From NCBI GenBank assembly GCA_029465975.1, contig CM055748.1:4545888-4609887 (forward strand): 64,000 nt of DNA, given 5' to 3'. Under the pieces are notes generated by a model, which worked only from the letters and a program-made list of their open reading frames with translations, had not been told where the DNA came from and ran no database searches. Below, piece by piece: positions 39,031 to 50,703 of this stretch. The translations under genes were made by a program, and so were the position numbers. Source of the DNA: Dallia pectoralis (lineage: Eukaryota; Chordata; Actinopteri; Esociformes; Umbridae). Each line of letters starts with the position of its first letter. The first letter of the stretch is position 1.

Positions 39031-41831
39031 CAGACAGATTCGATTTTTTGTACGTCTTTTAAAAACACATTCTTGTCACACTTAGAAACCACTCCTCTCC
39101 TACCTACCCCGAACAAACACGCATTTTTCCTCAACACACACACACACACACACAGCTTACGGTATACAAAGCTGTGTCACCATAAACAACAATACACTCA
39201 CCGGTATGACACGTCCATATTAATGAACACAATCACATGTTTTGTTAAACCAACATAATAAATCTGTATAACACAATTGTGAAAACACGCCAGCACCAAT
39301 TTACAATTGGAAATTAAGAACCTACCAGACACCCAGACTCCCCCACAAGTCCCCAAACCACCTAAAACAATTACACAAAACTAACGTACGCAGAATGATG
39401 CCATTGACATTTTTTGTACTGCTCCCTCTAACTGTACCCAGTCATACTGTCATAATGTCCATGGTCACCACGAACACCCACTAAAACTCCCTCAGATGTC
39501 TGACTTGTACACAGAGGGTGTATAATACCTTACACCTCTGCTATAACACAGTGTCCTCCTGACCCCGCTGCCAGTTTCCATGCTCTCTACTGTCTTTTGC
39601 AGCGATGTAATCGTTAGCAGCTCTTTTTCTTGAACCGGGCCCAGGGATGGTCCTTCCTGGTTCTGGCAGTGTGGTTGTTATGAACCTCTCCGGCAGACTT
39701 GGTGTAGTCAAACCTGACCACTGCGCCAGTTCTTGAGAGGTTTTCCTCCACCCCCTGGTCGTCACAAGTCCACACGTGTCCTAATGCCCGCAATCGGCCA
39801 GGCAGTGACACATAATAAAATGAAACCAAAGGTATCAGTAGGTTGTGGGAAATAAACTAACTCTTAACACTTTTCTTTAACCCTTTGCTATTATACCCAA
39901 ACCCAACCGAGGGGTAATGTGTATCTTGTCGTCCGTCACGTCACATATACATTTGCTTTAAGTGGAAATGTGTGAGGCTGGGAGAGAGTGAGAGGGAAGC
40001 CAGTAGTGCGGGTAGAAAGGAACAGATCCCAGGGGCCAAAAATGTATATTTCAGCAGTGTGCACCTGTCTTTATCTCCCCCCCCTTTTTTCATTGAACCC
40101 TATTTTCTACAATCTATTATTTTTGTCCCTCCCCTCTCCATCTCCTCTCCATCCTCTCTCTTCTCCTCTCATTTTTTCACAAAAAAAGCATGAAAACGGT
40201 TATTGAAAATGTTAAATTTTCCAAAAGCTGGAGGTACCGTTATTATAATATCTGTGTCCAAGTCCAGGCAAAGGGCACATTCTTCCAGGGGTTTATTACA
40301 TTATTTAGATTGAAATAACATGTACATGAGTTCAGACATTTAGAGTCGGGTTATATATGACTGGAGGTCCGGCGTAAACACAGGCTGTAACCTTGTAAAA
40401 GGTTCAGCATTGAAACTAAAGCACCAACAGATTCGACCCTGTGGCCACAGGTTAATGAGGGAAATGGAGATTATTCCGGTGAATCTGCCTGTGAATCTCC
40501 GTGGCTAACATGGGTACTCAGGCTTCAGTTATCGCTTGCTGCCCCTAGAGAACCCTGACTGGAGCTGTACTGAGAAAACATGACGCGGAAGGGATTGCTG
40601 AAAATAATGTAATGATGTTCTTCAGTGAAAAGCTGTGTTGACTTTCGACCTTGAGCTTTCCCAACCTCGTCACTAACACCCCCCCACCCTCCCCCGGTCG
40701 AATACAATCATTAATTGATATATATATATTATATATATATATATTTAGCATTAAAGTATAACTGACAAATCTCTGTTGCCTTATTCAACACCTTCTTCCT
40801 TAATTGGCTCGTTATGCACATTCCACCACTAGACTGCAGTAGGCTGGATGTTTGGTTGGTTTGTGATATGTGTTCAATTAGGGTTCTGGTTAATGAAACC
40901 GCCATCAACTCGAATTGACAGCAAACAAATTTGGGAAAAATACAATTACAATCACATTACCCATATTACCAGTGGTCTTTTGTGTTTTCTGGCATTGAAA
41001 TAAGATTTGTTATTAAAGCGACCTAAGCCGCTTAAGCCTTTTGTATATGAATGTACTGATATAAGGAGAATGCATGTATTACTACATGTACATCATGTGA
41101 TATGAGGCAGACCTTGACCTGCCTTACTTAAATCACATTCAGATAAATGATTCCACACAAACAAGGTCACCTTTACCGGCTTACAACTACAGTGTGTTAT
41201 TGTGTGTGTGTGTGTGTGTCCAGTGTGTTCGCCTGGGTCCGCTCTGATAAATGGACAGTGTTATTTAGTGTAGCTGACTTTTATTTACAGTGTTTTGCCA
41301 TGGTAAGAACTCAGTTTGTGTGCGATTGTGCATGTGTGTGTTTTATGGACTATGCTGCAAGATCTTCTCAGAGGTGCTGATCGGCTGCTAACATAAGCAT
41401 AATGATTTGACTGTTCATTGGTTATAATGACGTTAGTATGATTAATCGGTTCGGTTTGTTTTTATGTATGTGTGCATGTTGTTTGCTTGTGTCTTTTGCA
41501 TTGTTTAGAGACTGTCTTTTTGAAAGTGTATGGTTATTTAGGGCAACTCTACACACACTGGCTCTTCAACTCCCGTCCCGGGGGGAGGAGAAACAGTTCT
41601 AGTTTCAGAACTATAACTTTTTGGCTCTATCTGGTAGTTATTTAAACTCATCTGGTCTTCTCCGGGTCTATATCATCCTCTTAATAGTAGAGGATCAAAA
41701 CCAGAAGTAATTCTGAGTGGTGCAAGCCTGGGGAAGATTATTGAATGTCGAATGTCGACTGGGTGTTGATGAGGTAGGCCGTTTTACATGAGAACGCTAC
41801 ACACACACAAAGAGCCTAGTGAGTCAGTCAG
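39031..41831. other. Noncoding DNA with small microsatellites
   Basis: (CA)n at 39134-39154, a (TA)n palindromic tract at about 40718-40745, and (TG)n at about 41199-41219. Unique sequence otherwise. No motif in the open frames. Confidence 0.5.
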
Positions 41832-41836
41832 GTGTG

Positions 41837-41871
<35 letters not shown>

Positions 41872-41888
41872 GTGCGTGTGTGCGTGTT
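41832..41888. repeat. (TG)n microsatellite
   Basis: TG run with a single T insertion and terminal GCG interruptions. Confidence 0.95.
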
Positions 41889-42022
41889 TGGGTGCGTTGT
41901 GTACTCTCTTATGCGGCGCTTTATGTGTATCCTTCGCGTCATGATATTTCCGTGTTCCACTGGGAAGAAGCGCTCACTCGATACCGCCACTGTACGCTCT
42001 AAGAGACCGAGACTAACTCTTA

Positions 42023-42095
42023 GTGTGTGTGTGTGTGTGTGAGAGAGAGTGTGTGTGTGTGTGTGTGTGTGCATGTGTGTGTGAGTATGTGTGTG
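42023..42095. repeat. (TG)n/(GA)n compound microsatellite
   Basis: Two TG runs separated by gagagagag. Confidence 0.95.
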
Positions 42096-42403
42096 CGTGC
42101 TTCTACGTGAGGCTTTGTTGCAGTGTTAAAATTAGCGTCCCATGACGGCACAGTGCATTAGTCATTAATCTATTTTGATACCAATATTACAGATTGAACT
42201 CCTGAACATGATTGCGCAGTACTTGTTTGTATTCAACGTCCGTTCGTCTACTCTAGGGGGAGAAAAACATCTGTTGGGGAGGAAAAGTTGACATCTAAAC
42301 ATATGTGATGTAATGGAATGGATAGGTGTTACGGTCCAGGAGTAAAGTGAAGGTTAACATCTATCGGGCTGCGGGTTGGGAATGTCTAAAAACAGAAACA
42401 ATT

Positions 42404-43120
42404 GGAGGTGGCAGTATGCTGTATATTACATTGGAAGTGGCAGTATGCTGTATATTACATTGGAAGTGGCAGTATGCTGTATATTCAGTTGGAAGTGGCA
42501 GTATGCTGTATATTACATTGGAAGTGGCAGTATGCTGTATATTCAGTTGGAAGTGGCAGTATGCTGTATATTACATTGGAAGTGGCAGTATGCTGTATAT
42601 TACATTGGAAGTGGCAGTATGCTGTATATTACATTGGAAGTGGCAGTATGCTGTATATTCAATTGGAAGTGGCAGTATGCTGTATATTACATTGGAAGTG
42701 GCAGTATGCTGTATATTACATTGGAAGTGGCAGTATGCTGTATATTACATTGGAAGTGGCAGTATGCTGTATATTCAATTGGAAGTGGCAGTATGCTGTA
42801 TATTACATTGGAAGTGGCAGTATGCTGTATATTACATTGAAAGTGGCAGTATGCTGTATATTACATTGAAAGTGGCAGTATGCTGTATATTCAGTTGGAA
42901 GTGGCAGTATGCTGTATATTACATTGGAAGTGGCAGTATGCTGTATATTACATTGGAAGTGGCAGTATGCTGTATATTACATTGGAAGTGGCAGTATGCT
43001 GTATATTCAGTTGGAAGTGGCAGTATGCTGTATATTACATTGGACGTGGCAGTATGCTGTATATTACATTGGAAGTGGCAGTATGCTGTATATTACATTG
43101 GAAGTGGCAGTATGCTGTTT
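42404..43120. repeat. 29-bp minisatellite, about 25 copies
   Basis: Unit 'ggaagtggcagtatgctgta' plus 'tattacatt', with alternative ends 'tattcagtt' and 'tattcaatt', and rare 'gaaag' and 'gacgt' variants. The length is constant at 29 bp. Because 29 is not a multiple of 3, each frame cycles through all three phases, yet all plus frames stay open because no phase contains a stop. The resulting open frame of 273 codons is an artefact. Confidence 0.97.
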
Positions 43121-44377
43121 ATCATGTTTTGGTCATATTTCTCCTAAGCTTTCCATAAGTGACAAAAAGTTACCTAGAACTAATCTTATACATCTCTGGG
43201 AAAACCAAAGGTTTACGAAGAGCTTGGTTATAGTGAATCCATTCGCATCCATGTTTGGCTATAAAGACGGGAAATCCGAACCACATGTTTAAGGTTTGCT
43301 TGTTAGCTGTTATCTAGTTAGCTTCTAGAATCTAGACTCCAAATAGAAAACAATTCTGTACCACTACCCAAGGAAATATAAGTGTTTACTTTCACAGTTA
43401 TTGTTCTATCACAGACAGAATAAGCTATGAATACAACCATTCGAATCACTGTAGTTAGATACTTTTTATATAGTTCACTGCTTAGACTTATAGTTTAGAG
43501 TTTTGATTCCCCAATCCCCACTGTAGACAGTACAGAGAAGAACATACCCCTTGCAACCTAGATATATATTTGTCTCTCACCCTTTAAAATGAATTTCCTC
43601 AAACATCAGCCGGGGCGAATGTAAGCTGGGACGACTCCATTTGACATACTCACAAAATAAGTAGGGCGCTTAGCAGTGCCAGTAAAACATGAGTCCATTA
43701 TAATAATTGCAGCAAAATACCAAGAAAACTGTACGAAACAACACTGTTTTTTTAGATTACCAGAACTACAAGCTACAAGAAAATTAGAAATTGGATTTTC
43801 TTGAAAACTGAGTAACTTGATGCAATAGTGCACCACCAATTAAGACTAAACATTAACTAATCCTGATGAAGTACAGCTTAAAGAAATCACACCAGGATTA
43901 AGATAATACATAATGCAACCGTTGACATTTAGGCCAGAGTCCAGAGCTACTGAAGTAATAGGAATTCTAGGTATACATTATGGATTATATTCTATGTCAT
44001 TGTATAATTTTTTCAACGTATAATTTTGATGTGCATGCGAGTCCTGTATCGTTGACTTTTACCCCTGGTTGTAATATTGTTAAACTAAAACAGAATATGC
44101 TAATATTCTCGTGAAATTAGTGTATGTTATCTCAGTTGGCTAGTGAGACAAAATGCTTTTAATAGAGCACGTCACACATATTAACTAGAAAGCCCGACTC
44201 TCCATGAATTCAAACTTACAAAAAACGTAACCATCCTCACATCCTTTGGAATCAAAGTAGCCAACTTTATCGCCTATTCACTATTGCCATCTACAACACT
44301 TTAGCAAACGACTAAGTGCTCTCCATTGCCCCTAGTGGACAGTTTCCTAATTACATATAGATGTTTTTCCCACATGG
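43121..44377. other. Unique AT-rich DNA
   Basis: No repeat family or gene recognised. Confidence 0.5.
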
Positions 44378-44404
44378 CAGAGCTGTGCTCGAGACCACCT
44401 AAAG

Positions 44405-44545
44405 CGAGACCGAGACGAGACCGAGACCGAAGGGGGCCGAGACCGAGACGAGACCAAGACCGAAGGGGGCCGAGACCGAGACGAGACCGAGACCGAAGGT
44501 GGCCGAGACCGAGACGAGACCGATACCAAAGGGGGCCGAGACCGA
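44405..44545. repeat. 33-bp subterminal repeats, about 4 copies
   Basis: 'gagaccgagacgagacc' followed by 'gagaccgaagggggc', repeated with single substitutions. The translation repeats every 11 residues (RDRDRRGPRPR). It lies just inside the left end of the hAT-type element and could serve as clustered transposase-binding sites. Confidence 0.9.
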
Positions 44546-44919
44546 GACCAGTCATATCAACACTAAATAATATGATAATAATATGAATATATGTTTTTGG
44601 TCCAATGACCAATGTAAAAAAAACACTTGACCAACAGCATCAGATCATCTACTGTGTTGTCATCCTGAATTAAATGAATTTTATTAAAAGAGTATGTAGG
44701 CCTATTTATTGTCTTATGTAAACATAAAATACGAAAATAAAACCATGATTTTAAAATGCACAGGCTATGATATTAAAATTTCCAAAAATCGAATAAATGA
44801 AAATCCATCAAACTGTATGTCCTATGTTGATGTAGTAAATGCTAACACATTTTAGATCACAAGCGACTTGCAATCAAATGATTTGCGCATGATTGGCCGA
44901 TAAACAAATCTATGTATAA

Positions 44920-45123
44920 TTATTTATCCGTCCACAGGCACGCAGCTTCAGTTGTTTGTCTGCTTGAGCAGGACACGCAAACGAACCGGTTGCACTGCGC
45001 ACAGTGTTCATTAGTCTTGTTACGAGTGCACATGAGACAGCAGCAAACTAACCCGGTTGAACTGCGCACAGTGTTCATATAGATCAGACCAAAACCCGTC
45101 CAGTTTAATAAAGATCGGACCAA
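44920..45123 (-). pseudogene. Possible transposase zinc-ribbon tail
   Basis: The minus-strand frame of 67 codons contains CLMCTRNKTNEHCAQCNRF followed by VCVSC, that is paired cysteines C-x2-C ... C-x2-C-x4-C-x2-C. This spacing recalls the C-terminal cysteine-rich domain of piggyBac-type transposases. The frame ends shortly after the motif, as such tails do. No DDE domain is found upstream. It lies inside the hAT-type element, so it would be captured or older nested sequence. The identification is tentative. Confidence 0.3.
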
Positions 45124-45169
45124 AACGGGTTCAGTTTCATATAGATCGGACCATAACCGTTCCAGTTTT
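45076..45169. repeat. 31-bp tandem repeat, 3 copies
   Basis: 'tagatcggaccaaaac' plus 'gggttcagttt' in three diverged copies, inside the hAT-type element. Confidence 0.85.
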
Positions 45170-46295
45170 ATGCTCTTTCTGCCGTATGCCCCCCGGACTT
45201 ATGTATGTCCCACGTCCTTCTGTGTGCATGAGTAATTTCATTTATCGCCCATTTGTAGTTAGCCTATTAATAATTATTGTTTATATTCGTTTAATTTCGA
45301 TACAAAACAATATTTTGTTGAAGTCTCTTGTAGGCTATATGAATACACTGTGGTTCATTCGTTATTAATTATTGAGTGCAATAGGCGCATGACACATGAA
45401 TGGGGCTGTATGTATTTGGCGGAATTCGTTCTGTTTATTTAGTGAAACATATTTCTTTATAAACGTACCTCTTTTTTTGTAGTTCAACCAAGCCAATCAG
45501 ACTATTGTCTATATGTGTTCTCGTAGTATTTGTCTGTGTATCGCCCATTCAACCATTGCCATATAGGCTCAGTGAAGTGTGATCGGTGTCTGGGTACCGC
45601 AATTAGGGTACCAACGCCCAGCGGCGTGGGATTTTGGCGACAGGAAGGCAGTTTAGGTATCAAAAAACATGTAAATAGTAGTTTTATATATTGTTTGGTT
45701 TGTGATTTTGCAATTCTGAAAACGGGACAAGGTAAAATGCACGTATTTAGGAAAAGTCATGGAAGGACGTCGGCTGTAGCTTTTCAACATTATGTATGTA
45801 TTTTAATTACTAACCGCTGTGTGTTTTCGGACAAATTATTTATTTGTGCTCAATGTACTGAATATAGGCAAAACGAATATATTGGCTGATTGTGCAGACA
45901 TGATCGAGCATATGTTTAAGATTGAAGTATTTACGTGAATGGGTGCACGCTCTAGCGACGCTGGGGGTGGGCTTTTCTTCAAAAGTAGATAGCCATTGGC
46001 GGGATAAGCCACATCAGGAAAAAAACAGTCTGACTCTGGACGAAATACAGCCAATGGAAATACAGCCTCTACATGTCATACTTAAATATTTTTCTAGAAA
46101 AAATTGTGGAGGATAATTTCTACGCTGGTCTCGGCTGGTCTCGGAAGAATTTACGAGTCCTTACTGTCCGAGACCGAGTCGAGACCGAGTCCAAATGTAA
46201 CCGAGACCGAGACGAGACCGAGACCTTAAAAAAGTGGTCTCGAGACCGGTCTCGAGACCGAGACCGGTCTCGAGTACTACAGCTCTGCCACATGG

Positions 46296-47651
46296 ACAAA
46301 TGTATATTATGCTCATTGTTCATTTGAGAGAAATCGCAATCTGGTTCAGCAGTTGACAATGTCGCTTGTTTGCACGCTTGTGTGTTCTTTTGTGTGTGAA
46401 GAGCTCTATCCCATTGCTCTTTAGAGGTCAGGCCCTCCTGTGTGGTGTGTTTGACTCGAAGAGCATTTCCTGAACACACACACCTCTACGATGTTTTAAG
46501 TGCAATGTTGAGATGGTGGCGAGAGTTCATCTCAGAATAAACCATTTTTACTTTAACCGATAAATAATCATTTATATTTATAATATTGACTACTACAGTA
46601 CAGACATAATTATGGTTTTCTGTTTCACAAACCTACCTGGTTCCAAACAGATGATTGGCTCAAACACATAAAGAAGGAAATAATCTCTTGTTAATCACAG
46701 ATTAACTTTTTACAAGGCACAACTCTAATACACACATAGATGAAGCTCGTTGAGAGAAAGCCAAGAGTACGAAAAGCTGCCATCGATTGTGCGAAGTATT
46801 CCTCTACTGAGTAATCGAAAATACATTAATGTATTTTAAATTGTTTTACACTTATCTGGTTACCACATGATTTCAAGTGTTATTTCATAGTTGTGATGTC
46901 TTCACTGTTTTTCAACAAAATGGAGAATAGTAATAAAAAATAAATAAACAAATAAATAAACACCCTTGAATTAGTACTTACTAATAATATTCGGCAACGA
47001 CATGCCAGTGAAGACGTCTATCACACAAACACACAAACGGTAACTTGTGTGCAAACAAAATACTTTGCCTTGGTCTATAGTGCATGCTGAATAACTAGTA
47101 AAACTGTCTTAACAATAGAAACATTGGTGAATAAACTGACAGATACCACCTTTGGCTATTGCCATCACTTTTTCTCTCATCTGTCACTACCACCCCCGAA
47201 GCCCCCTCCGCGTCCTGCCTACACACACAAAAGTACAAACGTTCATAAACAAGACGAAACATTAGACCCTATTACTTTGTAGAATCAAATCATTGTTTAT
47301 GCAACGCATCAATATTGTATTCCAGTGTTATTATGGCGTTGGACTACATTGCTTTATTACTATATTCTCTCCCAAACTGATTTCCCCTGCAGCACATTAA
47401 GTTATCATTGTCATGTTAAACGTCTTTGCCCCTGTGTATAGGTTAAGCCGGCATGCTATACACACACACGCACACACTGCAGAGGTCTAGCCAGCATCTT
47501 AAACAGGTGTATGAACCCCATCATATTAAATCAGATCATAATAGATGGTATCCATTCCAAACCCATCTGCGCTCGGTTCTGACCGGATGTGTTTCATTGA
47601 TGCCTGTTCCTGGCACGTTAATGTTCTGTCTACGCTGACAACATCTCTGCT
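46296..47651. other. Unique AT-rich DNA
   Basis: Nothing recognised apart from short A-rich 'aaataaataaac' runs near 46935-46960. Confidence 0.5.
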
Positions 47652-47677
47652 TGTGTGTGTGTGTGTGTGTGTGTGTT
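47652..47677. repeat. (TG)n microsatellite
   Basis: Pure TG run. Confidence 0.95.
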
Positions 47678-47764
47678 TGACGGTTATTAAATCGGCTGTC
47701 TCCTCTGCTACTCCTCAGGAAATGAACCTGACAGTTTATATCCATCACGGCAGCTTTCCAATCC

Positions 47765-48110
47765 TTCGTGTCCTCGCACTTCTCCTCCACCTTTCCGCTC
47801 CGTGTCCTTCTCTCCTTCTACCTCACCTCTGTTTTTCTGTCCTTCCACCACACATCTGTCTTTATCTCCTGCCACTGCTCCTCTTGTCTTTCTCTTCTTC
47901 TACTTCACCTTTGTTGTTCTCTCCTTCTTCCTCACCTCTTTCTTTCCTTCTACCTCACCTCTGTCTTTCCCTCCTTCGACCTTACCTCTGTGTTTCTTTC
48001 TACCTCACCTGTCTTTCATTCCTCCAATCTCACTTACTATCTCTTCATTAATCACCATTTTCCTCCTCTCCTTTCCTGTTTTCTTTTTTCCAGTCCTTTT
48101 TTCGCTGCGC
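47765..48110. repeat. Pyrimidine-rich degenerate minisatellite
   Basis: Strong C/T bias. A loose unit of about 25 bp built on 'cttctacctcacctctgt' and 'ctttctctcc' recurs roughly ten times. Leucine/serine-rich frames on the plus strand are artefacts. Confidence 0.75.
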
Positions 48111-48962
48111 TAATCCTTCTACACAGATCCCCTGTTCGCACTTTTCAAAATATATCCTCTGCGCCCTTATCTCTCTGGAGAGCAGATTGATTGTCTTATC
48201 TGCAGAATCAATTCTCACACAGCCCTCTTACCTTCCATCTCTCTTTAATTTTTGTCGTTGTTGTTAATCTCTGTTTTATCCATCTTTCTTCGATGGCCCG
48301 ATCGCTTTCTCTCTTTGTTGCTGATTGAACCCTCGCTGGCACACCCACATCCCCGCTGGTCATAATCGCGGATAATGTGTTTGTGGACAACCGGTGGTAG
48401 TTTCCAGTGATTTGTGAATGAAATGTTTCTGGAGACCATTTTTGTACAGTAACGGCCCTGACTTACTTGGGCATCATCAGTAAGCGCGCGCACACACAGA
48501 AACACACACACACAGAAACACACACACACATTTCAGGTTTTACTGATCCCCAGCCACTAAACCAATGTCCAGTGTTGACCATTACCATATTAGCTACTTC
48601 CCTCTAAAACCAAAGCCGAAAATAGTTTTTTATCCTCATGGGACAAATGAAACGTACCCACAAGGTCAACATGTAATTGTTTAATTATCCTTGTGTGGGC
48701 GTTATGGTCCAGCGGGGTAAAACATGAACATGTACAAATACAAAATGATAACCAATGTCAAACGGAACAAACACAGACACATACAGAGAGGCACATGGAA
48801 CAATAAAACACTACCACTCCTCTCTTTCTCTCCATAATCTCCCTGTTTTTCTTTTTCACCTTCCTTTTTTACTTGCTAATTTTCGCGCCTGCCTATTTAG
48901 CTGTTTATGACTATACCAGCAGGGAGTTCAGACAGCCCTGTCATCATTTACAGCCTGGGGTT
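48111..48962. other. Noncoding DNA
   Basis: (CA)n at about 48489-48530. The A-rich segment at about 48700-48810 resembles retroelement flanks but is not assigned. No gene recognised. Confidence 0.45.
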
Positions 48963-48996
<34 letters not shown>

Positions 48997-49017
48997 TGTG
49001 TGTGTGTGTGTGTGTAT
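48963..49017. repeat. (TG)n microsatellite
   Basis: TG run with one A interruption and TG-rich tails. Confidence 0.95.
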
Positions 49018-49168
49018 CTTTGTGTGTATACCTGTTTTTTCAGTCCCAAATTTCACCAACATCCTATGCACGAAAACATAAAACACGAGGATAAGCTAGA
49101 TATTTTTTGTTGGGTTATGTTTAGGATTGAACAGTTGGTATATAAAACTCAATTCTAGTCCTTTTAAT

Positions 49169-49172
<4 letters not shown>

Positions 49173-49199
<27 letters not shown>

Positions 49200-49209
49200 C
49201 TGTGTGTGT
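49173..49209. repeat. (TG)n microsatellite
   Basis: TG run with one C substitution. Confidence 0.95.
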
Positions 49210-49664
49210 ATTCGTTTCCTGGTGTTATGTTTCTCTAAAATGGTTATGCTTGTGTCATAAGATGCTACCCCAGTGTAAAGGCAGTGTAGAAGAGCATACA
49301 TTTGTGGGCACAACGGTGGCGTGAGAGTGCACCAACATGCCAGAGGCATTCCACGTATCACAGAAAATACAATAAGTGGGAACGGGTCCGACCGTGAAAA
49401 TCCGTCCCTCTCTGTGGAAACCGGTGTTGCGGTAAAAGCCTTCCTCCCAGCAAGCTTATAAACCTATGTGACATCACAATGGAAAGGTCACCACATAGAA
49501 AGGTCACCTTCGCGAAGAAGAGTGACAGCTGAGATTGGGGCGGGTGGGGGAAGAAAACAGTCTGGTCCCAGCAGATGAATATAAGTATTAGATTGGTGCA
49601 GGTGCTAGTCCAATGATGCTCAACAGACCTACATATGCCTCATCCTGTATAACTTGACCCTGTA
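49210..49664. other. Noncoding DNA
   Basis: Two copies of 'gaaaggtcacc' lie 15-16 bp apart near 49480-49508. They contain AGGTCA nuclear-receptor half-sites, but one pair is not enough to call an element. Confidence 0.4.
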
Positions 49665-49828
49665 TCGCCTTGTTGTGTCCCAGTGCTTTTTGCGTTGTGT
49701 TTTTTTTGTATTTATTGTGTGCTGGATGTTGTCCTGCACTTTTTTTTGCCTCATCGTGGCCAGGTGAGAATTTGTTCTCATTTGGCCTACCTGGTTAAAT
49801 AAAGGTTAAATTAAAAATATATATAAAA
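49665..49828 (+). mobile_element. Retroposon 3' tail with polyadenylation signal
   Basis: 'gagaatttgttctcatttgg', 'cctacctggttaaataaagg' and a terminal A/T-rich tail match the conserved 3' end of retroposons widespread in salmoniform and other teleost genomes, as I recall them. AATAAA is included at about 49798-49803. The 5' part is truncated. I cannot say whether the parent was a SINE or a LINE. Confidence 0.6.
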
Positions 49829-50520
49829 AGTGGGTAAAATATTGTGAAAACAGTCCATTATAAGCAATGGTGAGCGGTGTACCATTTGAAGAAATTGCCA
49901 ATGCAAAAATTGCACTTTTAAATCTTGAATAATGTTGTTAACTTCTCTAATGTGTATATTTCTAGCCAAAGCTTTGTCGGTGGTGTTTTAAATGCTCAGG
50001 ACTATGATGACTCACCAATTAGCGCGAGACAAACTGATGGATACCATTTTTATGTCACTGCGTGCGGCTTGTGGTTTAGCATGTCCCTAGCATAGCGCAA
50101 TTGGTTGTCATTTAGTAAATGATAGCCTGTTCTTCTCAAATAACGGTGGTATTCATTTGTAATAATTTTCACTTTGCAAATAGACATTTTTTAACACCAA
50201 TCTGCATTTGCTTTCCCCAAACGGACGGTTTTCCCCCTGTAGACAAACTTTAAATACTGACACTGGAAGAGGGATGAAAGTAGAAACTGAATAAGGAGGA
50301 AATTACGAGGGGAGAAAAATGGAGGGAGGAAGCAAATACAGAAGGAAAGTCATTAGTAGGAATTAAGAAAAAGCCAGAAGGGGAGAAGCAGGATTGGATC
50401 CACCGAAGAGGAACCGGGGGAAACTAGAGAACGATCGAGAGAGGATCCGCGAAAGGAAGTGTGAAATATTGAGCGAATAAGTAGAGAGGGGGAGGTAGGG
50501 AGGGCTATACGACTAATGCT
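49829..50520. other. Noncoding DNA
   Basis: Unique, purine-rich at 50265-50505. Nothing recognised. Confidence 0.5.
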
Positions 50521-50703
50521 CTGGGCTGTTCTGTAACTTTGGGCTGTTCTGTCACATTGGGCTGTTCTGTCAAATTGGGCTGTTCTGTCACATTAGGCTG
50601 TTCTGTCACATTAGGCTGTTCTGTCACATTTGGCTGTTCTGTCACATTGGGCTGTTCTGTCACATTGGGCTGTTCTGTCACATTTGTCTGTTCTGTCACA
50701 TTG
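50521..50703. repeat. 18-bp minisatellite, about 10 copies
   Basis: Unit 'gggctgttctgtcacatt' with single-base variants. The minus-strand frame repeats TEQPNV, an artefact of the 18-bp period. Confidence 0.97.

Larger units (their letters stand above)
44378..46287. mobile_element. Non-autonomous hAT-type DNA transposon, 1.9 kb
   Basis: The left end CAGAGCTGTGCTCGAGACC (44378-) and the reverse complement of the right end, CAGAGCTGTAGTACTCGAG (to 46287), form matching termini that start CAGAG, typical of hAT. They are flanked by identical 8-bp duplications, CCACATGG at 44370-44377 and 46288-46295, the hAT hallmark length. Inside both ends are dense CGAGACC-type subterminal repeats. The left side has about four 33-bp units (44405-44545). 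The right side has inverted GAGACC/GGTCTC runs (46180-46275). No hAT transposase is visible, so the element is non-autonomous. The perfect target duplication suggests a fairly recent insertion. Confidence 0.9.

Noticed and set aside
44376..46289. Element with ends starting GGCAGAG and a 4-bp ACAT duplication
   Set aside because: Shifting the boundary by two bases gives CAGAG ends and a perfect 8-bp duplication, which fits hAT and explains more of the flank identity.
49480..49508. Nuclear-receptor direct repeat of AGGTCA
   Set aside because: Only two half-sites at unusual spacing; too common by chance.
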